DNA from: Ramazzottius varieornatus
Taxonomy: Eukaryota > Tardigrada > Eutardigrada > Parachela > Ramazzottiidae
Direction of reading: 5' to 3'
Assembly: GCA_001949185.1 (NCBI GenBank)
Contig: BDGG01000003.1
Coordinates: forward strand, 4,250,174 to 4,314,173
Length of the DNA: 64,000 nucleotides
The translations under genes were made by a program, and so were the position numbers. Every line of letters starts with the position of its first letter. The first letter of the stretch is position 1. The notes beneath the pieces were generated by a model, which saw only the letters and a list, made by a program, of their open reading frames with translations, made no database searches and was not told the origin of the DNA. Shown in pieces: positions 11,731-25,408 of this stretch.

Positions 11731-11933
11731 CAGTGTAGGCAAATAAGGTACTCTAAGAGGGGGCAAGGCCAAAATCAACGTGACGCAGAAAGCAAACAGC
11801 TGATCAAGCTGCAATCCAGAGACGTGAACTGCCGCTTGATCCGCTGATTACTTCGAGCCGGAGTTTCTACGTCACTTGTCGAAAACTCGATTTTGGCCCT
11901 CCCTCTTTTAGAGTAACTTAATTGCCCACACTG
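11731..11933. mobile_element. Tc1/mariner-type MITE, 203 bp
   Basis: The element begins CAGTGTAGGCAAATAAGG and ends with the near inverse ...TTAATTGCCCACACTG, flanked on both sides by TA (11729-11730 and 11934-11935). Terminal inverted repeats extend about 50 bp with a few mismatches (e.g. GGTACTCTAAGAGGG against its complement near 11905). TA target duplication and CAGTG...CACTG termini are hallmarks of Tc1/mariner elements. There is no transposase ORF, so it is non-autonomous. Confidence 0.85.
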
Positions 11934-12006
11934 TAACATATTTTAGTACGAGTACCTGAAATCTTGAAAAACAACCTTGCGTTTGTGGTCGATGCGCCGA
12001 AAAAGT

Positions 12007-12080
12007 TGGTCCAGCACGGGATCGAACCGTGGACATCCGCGTTATTAGCACGGCGCTCTAACCAACTGAGCTACAAGACC
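12007..12080 (-). tRNA. tRNA-Ile (anticodon AAT)
   Basis: A 74-nt cloverleaf on the minus strand. Acceptor GGTCTTG pairs with CTGGACC with one T-T mismatch at the sixth pair; D arm GCTC/GAGC; anticodon stem CCGTG/CGCGG with loop CTAATAA giving AAT; T arm CACGG-TTCGATC-CCGTG. The A and B box sequences (TAGCTCAGTTGG, GGTTCGATCC) are intact, discriminator A, no intron. A run of T follows the 3' end within a few bases (AAAAA at 11999-12004 on the plus strand), a pol III terminator. The single mismatch leaves a small chance it is a recent pseudogene. Confidence 0.92.
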
Positions 12081-12513
12081 CCGACAATTCTTCTGTCCAA
12101 CTTAATCTATTGAATTGAAATATGCACGACTCACATAACAGTGGTTGCCATTGTGTCACGTAAGCTGATTGTACTGTAACGCATGGCATCACAGCATGAT
12201 TTGGGATGAGTTTATTGAAATGCTTTATTCGAATTTACCAGGCTATTTCATATTGTTCATAAACCTCTATCATCTTCTGTATATGGAAAGAAATTTAAGT
12301 AACTACATAAGAAGATGAGCAGCTGAAGACCCGCGGCGTTCTCCGAGACAGTTCACCGGTAGCGGACCCTTGTACAGGCATTACACTCAACCATCAGGAG
12401 CAACAAGGAAGTAAATAAATCCATAGTCGAACCACTGTATATGAAAAGTTTTGTAAAAACGTGTTTTTTTACGAGAACGATATCTTTTCAAACACTCAAA
12501 GACCACAAAGAAA
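12081..12513. other. Spacer between tRNA-Ile and ICA1 stop
   Basis: AT-rich, presumably the ICA1 3' UTR and its flank on the minus strand. No further gene seen. Confidence 0.5.
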
Positions 12514-15839
<3,326 letters not shown>

Positions 15840-16658
15840 TTCTCTAGATCAGCAGAACGTAAGCAGTCCGAGACAACTGTCAGAAGAAGTGGAAGCTTTT
15901 GTCGTAGGAGTAGCAGGCGTGCAGTAAGTCATCCTCAGTTCCGTCAGGCTCGGAATGAGATACAACTTCCGTGTTGGGAGATCCCAGGTCGTTATCACAA
16001 TAACACCTTATGGGATGAGCTTTATTCGTCCGGAAAGTAAGACATGGATCGGTTAGTACAATCACGGTTGGTTGAAAGCTCCAGCTTCAATCAAATCGAT
16101 ATTTGTGTCACGGTGTGTATCATTCGCTGCGCACCTCTTTTACCCTCATCCAAAATTCATGATCCCGGAAAGCTTACACGCTGGCCCAACCTAGCTGCGA
16201 AGCAGTGTGGCTAACCGATCAATCAACAGCCAAGTTGGGAAGTACCGTTCGCACAGAACCCTTCGCCCTTTTATCCGTCACCAGCCCTTAGAAGACCACA
16301 GCTCTTCACGAGAACTGTAGGTACCAGTTCCCTTCATATTTCGTATTTGTCCCGAATGGTATCGCATATCTTACGGTGTCCGGTGTCGGCAAAGATGCAA
16401 AGAAGGATGACAGTTCGAAACTGGTTGCTGTGAGACTTTCAGGAGTCCCGGGTACCTTGGTGGTCATCCTGGCTACCCTGTTTCCCACTGTGTGTCCGCA
16501 CTGTACATCAACAGTAATCTGTGAGATCACGCTTATGAGGACCTTCAGAGATATGTCGGGAGCAGCGAACTGGCAATGTCCGAAGCAATCGGGCTCATGC
16601 CAAGTTGCGCTCTTGGATCAGTTTTGCTGTCTGAGAAAAAGCTGCAGATCACGTTCTT
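15840..16658. other. Spacer between ICA1 5' end and the 3' end of the coiled-coil gene
   Basis: About 820 bp. It should contain the ICA1 promoter and the 3' UTR of the downstream coiled-coil gene. No conserved ORF, RNA or palindromic repeat was seen. Confidence 0.5.
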
Positions 16659-19600
16659 TTACCAGTGATCACTCGACGTGGACAAAAGGATAAAAAATAA
16701 AAACAAGAGATAAAATACAAGAGAATGTGAGAAATGGTACGATTCTAAGTCAATCTCTCCTTCCGCGGTCGGTCCGAACACTTTCATGTGGGAGAGCTGG
16801 CCGGTCGCCTCCGCGGTTCTTCGCAGACGATATGGTAACATCACCTCCTGCTTGCTTCCGCGATCCCGTACACGTACAAGCAGGTTCTTCTCGGTGTACG
16901 GCTAGAGATGTCGAAGTGGCGCTGTCACCCGAAGAACCAACGAAGCTCACCTTGCGGCGGTGTGTAGGCTGATGTACTGAGCCTTGGGACCGCCACACCC
17001 GCAGTTCCTTGTCCGCTTTCACCAACCGACCACAGAGTTCTTCAAGCTCGCTGGGGAAGTGTGAATGCCGTCTTCCAAGCTGCGTCGAAACCGCTGGTCG
17101 GAACTCCTCTTTCTCACATGAATCTGATGAGCTAGACGAAGAAGTGGAATCGGTCTCTTTGTCTCTTTCGTCCGTTTCGGGGTGAGCTGAAATTTTGCCG
17201 CTCTTTTTGGCCTTGATCAGCGAGAGGATTCCGTTTAGCTGCTGAAGGTGTTTCTGGAGATTTTCCATCTGTCATAAGGACATCAGGTTGTCAACATGAA
17301 ACAAGATCTAAATAAAATGGCGCACTTTCCCAGCGACTATAACTGAAAACCTGCGCTACTGGAGAAAACAGTCTTGGTGAGTTTGTTTGTCGAGATAATA
17401 GTATGTAGCTCGCATATTTGTGATTTTTAGTTCTAAATTCGACGTTGTCTCGTTTTATCCATGGTTAGATACATCTATTTTTTTCATATAATTTTTGTTC
17501 GGGGTCGTACCGTTGTTTCGCTGGACTTCTCGGTGAGTCCAGAGCCGCCATTCGACAACTGGCTGATTATGGATTTCAGCTCGGAAGCCATCTCGATGTA
17601 ACTTCTTGCGCCCTCGTCAAGAACCTTCAGTGACTTGTCGGACTGGTCCATCCGACGAAGCTTCTTGCTCATAGTGTGCAGCATCTCGGTGTGCTTCTCA
17701 ACGAGCTGACCCATAACACTCTGACACTTCTTGTTCTCCTCGGCCATCCGCCGCATCGTCGCGTCACAGAATCCTATCAGGTCTCGCACCACCGAATCGG
17801 AATCCTGAGAGTACAACCAATGAAAATACGTAATCATACTCGTATCGAAGATTCCATTTACTTTCAAAATAAGCTCATCTGGACGACGGCAAATGACGTC
17901 GGCCTAATCGTTCCCTCAAGTAGCGCACGCTTTCGGCCAGCAACAAGGACAACTTGCGCCACTTGATATAATGACTACATTCAACTCATCTGCCAACGTC
18001 CCATTTCACTATTAAATTTTCTCGAGAACGTCGGTCTTACCGATTGACCCGGTGCGAACGACGATCTGCTATGCTTGCTTCCGCGATCGCTCATCGAAGA
18101 CCTTGAGAACTTTTTCTTCAAGTTGGAAAACTGCTGGTCCTGCTTCAAGATGGTCAGTTGAGTAACGTCTCGCATTTCCTTTATGTCTCTTTGTAATTTC
18201 TCCCGCACTTCCAACAGGTCGTTCGCGGCAGCCATCAACGCTTCGTGTTGTTTCTCGATGACGGCTTCGACATGGCTGTGTTTCAGCTCAAGGTTCACGT
18301 TCTCCGATCGCAGCACCGCAATCTCTGCCTTCGCCAGCTCTAGCTGGGACCTTTGATCGAACGACATTCTACCGTCAGGGTTCTCCTCCGGAATAAACTT
18401 CCGGTCGTGCTCGGCCTCTGCGGTCGCTTGATCTTTAAAGCCACTTGGTTCAGCCCCGCCTGGAACTTCACGTCCGTTGTTCAAACCCGCAACCTGTGCG
18501 CGGCTGTTGAATGGTGTTGCTTCTTCGAGGTAACTGTCCGCTTTCACGCACACTGATTCTTGGACGGAAGAAACCCGGGAGCTTCTGGCGGACCAAAGCT
18601 CCCTCTCATCGAGTCCATTGGACTTCGCTGCGATCTCGAGTAGGCCCCGCAGTTTCTCCAGCTCGGCATCTACGCCCGATAGCTCTTTCGCTACAGCGAC
18701 TCTGTCAATTTGTAGCTCCTCAATTCGTGCGTGAAAGCCTTGCTCTTGGTCTCGCTTTGTGCGAAGCTCGTTTTCAGCCTGGCGTAGTCGCTCTGTCAGT
18801 TTGTTTACTTGACCGCGGGTTGATTCAAGTTCGCAGAGGACATTCTCCAGTTCCCTAGTTTTCTTCTCAAGTTCGTCTTGATCGTCTTCGCTATTCTTCA
18901 TGTGTGACTGTTCTTCGAGTCGAGCTTCTTCTAGTTCTAGAGTGTTCAACTGATCGCGGAAGAACTGTACGTCATTCAAGGCCTGTTGAAGTTGCCCATC
19001 ACTCTTTCTCAGCTGCGCTTCCAAGTCCGACTTTGAGCTGGCCAAGACCTCGATTTCTTGTTCGGCTTCAACTATCTGTTGTGAGTTTCTGTCGCTAAGT
19101 TCTTCCAGCGCCTGCATCTTCTCCCTAGCTATACCAAGCCCATTTTCCATATTGGTTCTCATGTTATCTAACTCTTCCACACTCTGTCGAAGCCTGAGAA
19201 GTTCCTCGTATCTTTGCTGAAGCTCTTTGTTCTTCTGTGTAAGCTGGTCCTCGTAGTCGGTAAACTGCCCTGAGGTCCGACGAAGCTCATCTTTCATCTG
19301 GCCCATGTCGTTACAGACCTGCTGATGCACATGGCGGAATGACTCAAAGTTCTCAGAAAGGTCGTGCAACTCTTGGAGCTTTTGCGCTAGACTGTCCTTC
19401 AGAACGTGTTCACTTTCCAAAGCTTCGTCAACTTCTTCCTGTAGTCTTTTCAACTGACCTAAAGGATTAGAATCATCGCTCGTCAGTAAGATTTAGAAAA
19501 AAAAACGTCTCACACCGATTTATTTCTTCAATTGAGCCGATATTGAGCAATAGTTGGGAGCCGGGCTTGAGTGGCGCACCCTTCCGGTCAATAACAAATG

Positions 19601-22600
19601 AAATGAGCGCCACTTGAAACAACGATCTTGTTTTGTTTGCCCAGCTCCCAGTTTTCCGCTCTAACATTTTTCAGGCAGTTCATCAGGCTGGTGTTTTTCT
19701 ACGTCTATTTGATCAAAGCCTACCTTTGTTAGCTTCGGTGTGATGGGCGGCCTTCTCATGATATTCTGACAGCGTCGATATCATCCCCTTCAACTGCGCC
19801 CTGGCGTCCTCTGTGTCATGCTGGACGTTCCGGTGCTCTTCCTCCAGCTTCTGCAGTTTGCCTTCCAAATCACGGTTATAGTCACCCATCGAACCCAGCT
19901 GGTAGCTCAAGCGCTGATTTTCCTGCTCGAACCAACATGACTTATCGTATGCCTCCTTCAAATCCTTCTCCATCACTGCCTTTTCCTCTTCGAGAAAGTT
20001 TATGATCTGCCGGAGCCGGTAATCTCCATGGCGTTCCACTGGCCCCAGTTCCAATTCACTTCGCCCGTGAGTTTCCTGATTCGACAGGCTTTCGTCGTTC
20101 CGTCTACCTTCCTCATACGGTAGGAACCCATCTTCACCATGAGTATTTCCATTATAAACATCGAAGGCACCCTCCCCACTGTCTTCTTGTTGGTTAAAAG
20201 GAGGAGCCGATTCCCAAAACACTTCCTCTTTCTGGTCGACGAACGATTCTTCCCCTCGCTTGTTTTCCGCTTCAGTTCCGCATGGCGGTAAATCTTCAAA
20301 CTGTCCTTCGGACAGATCGCCCCTGAAGTCGGGCCCTTGCTGGACGTGCACCAAGTTTTCTAGGGCGGACCACGATCTTTCCAGAAGTTCATCGAATGCA
20401 TCGGTCCATTTGTTTGACCCGTCATCCTTCCCCTTACACACAACACCGTCACCGGAAGCCGACCATCTACAACAAGCCATCTCCTCCTCCGACTGCGATC
20501 CGCTGTCGTTCGTTTCTACCATGGCCCAAGGTTCCTCTACTTCCTCCTCTTCCAAAGCCGCGTTCAGGATTTTAGCCACGTGCAACTCTGCTTCCAGAGC
20601 CAAAACGTAGCTCTCGTCCTGCTGCGAAACCTCAGGTTTATTCATCGTATCCGTATCGTGGTTTTCCGTGTTTGTATGCATGTTCGCGTACTCTGTAACT
20701 TGCGCGTACTGATGTGGGTTGGTCTCACGGTCAGATGTATCGCTTTGCTCTTCACGTTGATCTTTTCTTTCTTTGTCATACAAGTTTGGGTTTTCTGTAT
20801 AGTTTCCAAAACTGGGTTCGTTGTGGAAAGTGGGTTGGTGTGGGTTTTCCATGTTAATTCTTTCAAGATCGGAATTTCTTTCCCGCAAGAACCACATTTC
20901 TCTCTTCATCTCACAGCATTCGGTTTCTTTCTCACGCAGCCTTCGGCAAAGGTCCTCCGTATTCACGAAGCTGGCTTGAAGCTTCTCTTTCAACTCACCA
21001 AGTTCGTGCTGACGAGATTCCAACGCCCCATTCAGCTCGGCATACATGTTTTCCTGGTTCGCCAGCTGTTCGTATACACGGCGCAGTTCGCCTTCTCTTT
21101 GGTCTACCAGCTTACATTTCCGGTGCAGTTCCCCTTCCACAAATTTTTCTCGAGCAACGCCCTCATCGATCACAAAACGAAGCCTGCTGATCTCTTCCTC
21201 CAAATGAGCCATCGAGAAGCTCTTCTGCGCGAAACTATCTTCCAGATTGTGAATATGTTCGTCAATCTGCGAGAAGCACGTCGACATATCCGCCCTGTCA
21301 TTGGCCGAGTTGTTCACTTGTAGCATCAGCTGCTGTATCTGCAGATCCTTCACTTGAACCACCTCTTCCAAATGGAACTTCCTGGATTCTAGGCTCTCGG
21401 TTTTCTTTCTAAAGACCTGCACGTCTTTCCGAGTTGAATCGAGATCATGGAAAGCCTTGTCCAGATCGTGCCTCACTTGGTCAAACTTCTCTTCTAGCTG
21501 CTCGTACTCAATGGTCACGCCCCACAGGTCACTCTTAACTGCTTGTAACTTGCAGTCTTTGTCCATCAACCCACAACGAAGTTTCTCTACTTCTTCGGAA
21601 ACTTCACTTTCCATCCTACTGCTGCCATCCCACCCATTATCGGTGATGTCGGGACTTACTTGTATGCATTGCTCGTTGTGCTCCTTGGCCAGAGTTTCAG
21701 TCGCGTTGTCCGTGGAAGTTCGTTGGTTAATTCCACTGTTCTCATCCTTAGCCGTCTAAACATGCCAAGAAACAAAATAATCAGATTAAGTCAAATGTGT
21801 ACTAACATTCCAAAGAATGCTCGAACGGTTTAACTTAGGACGAACCTCGAGTTTCCGGATGGAGTCTTCCAGTCTGGCAATTCGGCGGTCCTTCCATTCT
21901 ATTATGCTACCTAGTTGTTGAAGTTTCTGAGAGTTTAAGCGCAGTTCCTCGCTGAGTCGACTCGGCGTTATGTTGAACTCGTCGCTCTGTTGCAGCTTTT
22001 CCTGCGAGGCCGAATTAGGGCGCGGTGAGGATTGGTCTTCGGGCAGATCCGAACTCGCCATCTGAAGAACCACATACAATGTTAATATAAGTCCTCTGGC
22101 ATCGAAAAATATGCGAGTACGCTGTTTGGCTGGCTTATTTTCGACCAACAAGGTATGGAGATTTCTGAGTTTTGTAATAAAATTAAGCGGCATACCTTCG
22201 CAGATGACGGCCTGTCACCGAGGGCGTGTTGCGGTGCCTCGTCATGGTACTCAGGAGTTATCGGCCGAGATTCAGAGTCGGAAGTAGTAATGAGTGTCCC
22301 ACTCGATGTGATCTTCGGCCTGCAAAACATCGAAGCACCAAACCTAAATACAGATTTATAGATTCCAGTCCGCCACATAAGATACGAAACAATGCCTACC
22401 TTGAACGCCCAGAAAAAATATTCCGCAGTTTCCCAACATTCGAGAGACTGTGGGCTTTCCAGCCCTCGGCAAAGGCTTGAGGTGAAGAAGAATTTCTCGA
22501 CCCGTTGTCACCTTCGGCGTTTGCTTGCTGCGTGGACAGTTTCACCAGAGAATCTCGGGCCTTATATGAAAAGAGAACTACAGAGTTATTACAGTTTCGG

Positions 22601-22689
22601 CGCTAAGCTGGATGAGGAAACGGCACCGGAAGTGAAAGTACAGTACTTACCGGCAAATCTTCCACCACGGCTTCTTCTTCTTCGTACAT
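16659..22689 (-). CDS. Large coiled-coil protein with C-terminal membrane anchor (golgin-like)
   Basis: Exons (minus): 22689-22651, 22560-22400, 22343-22196, 22061-21846, 21755-19724, 19458-18041, 17804-17511, 17268-16951, 16847-16659; 4,815 nt, 1,604 residues. Exons 5 and 6 are long heptad coiled coils (e.g. LEEEISRLRFVIDEGVAREK, LRQAENELRTKRDQEQ) separated by an acidic, Ser/Asn-rich linker. Exon 9 ends in a hydrophobic stretch, SHSLVFYLLFLFFILL, just before a short tail and stop, so the protein looks tail-anchored. That is the layout of giantin/golgin-84 type proteins, but I see no diagnostic motif and do not assign a name. If the last intron (GTGAGC at 16950 to GCAG at 16848) is retained, the frame instead runs to a soluble end at 16750. 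The acceptor of exon 3 could also be 20 bases further in (after TTTGCAG), changing a few residues. Confidence 0.85.
17312..17395. repeat. Palindromic repeat, decayed (coiled-coil gene intron 7)
   Basis: Core ATGGCGCACTTTC and CCTGCGCTACTGG; arms mutated. Confidence 0.7.
17882..18003. repeat. Palindromic repeat (coiled-coil gene intron 6)
   Basis: Core CAAGTAGCGCACGC and TTGCGCCACTTGA around loop GGCCAGCAACAAGG; ends in GCCAACGTCCCA. Confidence 0.85.
19556..19653. repeat. Palindromic repeat with possible 4-bp target duplication (coiled-coil gene intron 5)
   Basis: Element runs from GGGAGCC to GCTCCC and is flanked on both sides by AGTT. Confidence 0.85.
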
Positions 22690-23487
22690 GACGAGCACGC
22701 TGTTATGGACGTTCGGAATCAAAACTTCCAGCCCAACTGGTCACAACGCGGTACACAGAGCATGGAACATATCCTTAGCAATCTGCTGGAACAAAAATAA
22801 TCTCGACGACAGAACCGCACTCCGTTATTAATGGATGGATATATCTGGTCGATCCGATACTCAGACCCAGATGGTAATTCGAGAACAGGTCAAGCTTGTT
22901 TACTCACTTGACCTTCTGTTGACCAAAGGCAACCACAAAGGACAAAGTTTCCTAGAGAACAGAGTCCGTAGTTAACACAGGTATCAGGACTCGCGTTGCT
23001 GAGGTGAGGATGTTCTCCAGTCGGCCACTTTGACGTCCAACCGACTTCAGCTCCATTCTGCGATGCTACTGCAGGTTGTGTGCTCGTCTATCGTTTCCCA
23101 TCTACCTCAGATAACCTGAGCAACTTCGACATCTGTCAAGACTTTTAGCAAGCCACGCGCGAAAGGCGTTTTTCGGACCACTGGAAGTGAACTACACACG
23201 TTAAATTCTCGTGCGATCAAAATATCAAAGTCGTAAATCAATGCATGATCAGGCTTTCTTCGCGATGACGGCATGACAGCTTTCATGTTGCTGACCGTAA
23301 AGTAGCGCACAGGCAGTTACTGCTAGCATTGACGGTCGCGACCAGAAGTGATTGTACAGTGTAAACAAGACCGAAACTGAACAAAATTAGCACTTTTTTA
23401 TGATAATCAGGACAGCCTTTAGCTGTAACGAGAGAAACTCCGGCGATGACATGAAATGTACCCCTCATCATAAGAACGTTAGGAAGT
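22690..23487. other. Spacer upstream of the coiled-coil gene
   Basis: About 800 bp holding the coiled-coil gene promoter and the presumed 3' UTR of the four-TM gene (minus strand). No repeat or RNA recognised. Confidence 0.5.
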
Positions 23488-24637
23488 TTACGAGAAGAAT
23501 CTTTGATGGTGCCCGTTAGGCGTCGCATTGGGTGTTACGGTTTCATCCGATAAGCTGGAATAAGGTCTAGGAGACTGTCCAAGCTGTGCGGGAAGCGGTT
23601 GGATTACTACCGAGCTGTTACCGTTTTCCGTTCCATGAGTCTGGTATGCTATGCGCGTCGTTTGCTGGATAGCATGTGATGGCATGGATTCAACAGGTTG
23701 CCGTCCAAATATTCGGAAGCTTCGTTGTTTGCACACTATGCAAAGCAGGGCCACATTCATGAAAAAGCAACTGACTGCGATAATTGTAATGGCAGCCGAG
23801 ACCCCGTATTTGTATTCGAGGTAGCGACTGATGAACATGAACGAAGTCAGCAGATTTCCAATCTGAAAAGAACAAACAAATATGTTGATGGTCAAATTGC
23901 AACACGGATGTGTCATCTGCGCTTGTTTATCCAATACCAAGCATTACATCAATGGTAATATTGGCCGGAGCCGATGGAGCATCCACCGTGGATCGGTCGG
24001 TCGTGGACGATCCTGTAGAGCTGTCATCGTCGGACCCGGAAGAAGATCCAGGTGCCGAATAGGGAGAATCCATCGCGTCGGCCGTACTTATCAGGTTCAA
24101 GGCAAACATGACCGGGCACAATAGAATGGTCAATAAAGCGAAAATGAAAATTGACTGCATCACGCGGTTGACCGGCAAGTTTTCCACGAATCGTCTGGCG
24201 TACACCATGCACAGGATACCCGTGATCAGGAGGAGAATGCCGGTAAGGATCGTGATGGCATCTGTAGCTCTAAGGAAATCCGGGCTAGCTCCATCCACAG
24301 ATCCGAATATACTTCCGGTATCATACAACGCTGTGAAGTATAAAACGTACTTTAAAACTCTTTACAGTGTTTTTAGTGCACAGTAGAACAGAGGAAGGAA
24401 CCATGTGGTGTGGGAGCTGTTCTACAGTTTTCCCAACTGGCGTACGTTTCCAGTGAAACTGGCTGAGAGTGTGCGCCGCTTGCGAAAGGAAATTTTATCG
24501 ACTCCATGTCCCGATCGCGAGCTTCGATGGTTATGTCGCTACTTACAGTGATCGGGAAGAACGATGCAGGCTAAGCCGAATATGATGTTCGCCACACCAA
24601 TCCCATGATAATCCTGGTACGCTCCTATTCGACACAT
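23488..24637 (-). CDS. Four-transmembrane protein, unassigned family
   Basis: Exons (minus): 24637-24547, 24330-23948, 23862-23488; 849 nt, 282 residues. Four hydrophobic segments are visible: VANIIFGLACIVL (exon 1), ITILTGILLLITGILCMVY and IFIFALLTILLCPVMFALNL (exon 2), and AITIIAVSCFFMNVALLCIV (exon 3). Between TM3 and TM4 lies a Ser/Asp/Thr-rich loop (SSSGSDDDSSTGSS) and an NIT glycosylation sequon; the C-terminal tail of about 85 residues is cytosolic if both termini are inside. The fold resembles MS4A/MARVEL-like tetraspanning proteins, but I recognise no family signature. It lacks the CCG motif of tetraspanins and the W-GLW-C-C motif of claudins. Confidence 0.75.
24425..24505. repeat. 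Palindromic repeat (four-TM gene intron 1)
   Basis: Core CAACTGGCGTACG and TGTGCGCCGCTTG. Confidence 0.8.
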
Positions 24638-25408
24638 CTTCACCTGGGTTCGGAAATTCTTTGTATCAGAAGGCTGGTGGAAAGTTGAAGCGGGCACACG
24701 GTGATCAGTGCGTCTCCTGCGAAATCAACATATCAAAGCTCGTCCGACCGATGAAAATACGTGCAGGTACTCCAGAACGATCCTGCACGTGCGAGTCAGG
24801 AGTTCAGAGAAAAGCAATGTTTACACTTTGTATTATTTCCCAGTCATCGCGCGAAGTTAGACGGCCGAAACTTGCCACTTTGTAATGTCGTTGTTTTTTG
24901 TCTCTGTATCGGTTCGTTCATGCTTCGCTTGTCGGTCGAGTTGAGATCTACCATGATTCTGTATGCGTATTTTCCGGTTCTTCAACAACGACCCCCAGCA
25001 CGCGTGCACCATACTCTATTGAACATGCGTGCCATATGCCATACAATGCCCGCAAGCGTGCGTTGATTCCGCCGCTGAAATTCAAGGGAAATGACGTTTG
25101 CTGTAGCTTAGTTCCAACTACGACGCCGAATTTGTTTCCAGAATGCATTTTATTACTTTCCGAACTCCGCATAATCATTCATTGGGGAGAACCCGAAAGT
25201 CACGAGACGGAAATTTTCTGGGGCAGCCGCCGCGCAAAGAGAGAATCTGATGAGGTGGAAAAGCGCAAAATCACGCATACCAAAACCCAAATTCTAAATT
25301 GATTTTTTGAATAACTAAAAAATCTTCTAGTTGAACTAAAAAAACACAGAGACGAAAAATACCATAGGGTAAATCACAAAAACAAAAGCAGACTGACTCA
25401 ATCAACTT
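24638..25408. other. Spacer between the four-TM gene and the Dscam stop
   Basis: About 770 bp, probably the four-TM gene promoter and Dscam 3' UTR. The plus-strand ORFs here have no recognisable family and no codon bias argument; nothing else seen. Confidence 0.5.

Noticed and set aside
20580-21323. A 247-codon plus-strand ORF
   Set aside because: Lies antisense to the coiled-coil exon; its hydrophobic look is the reverse reading of Glu/Lys-rich codons.
24661-25302. Plus-strand ORFs upstream of the four-TM gene
   Set aside because: No domain, no splice structure, compositionally like the flanking non-coding DNA.
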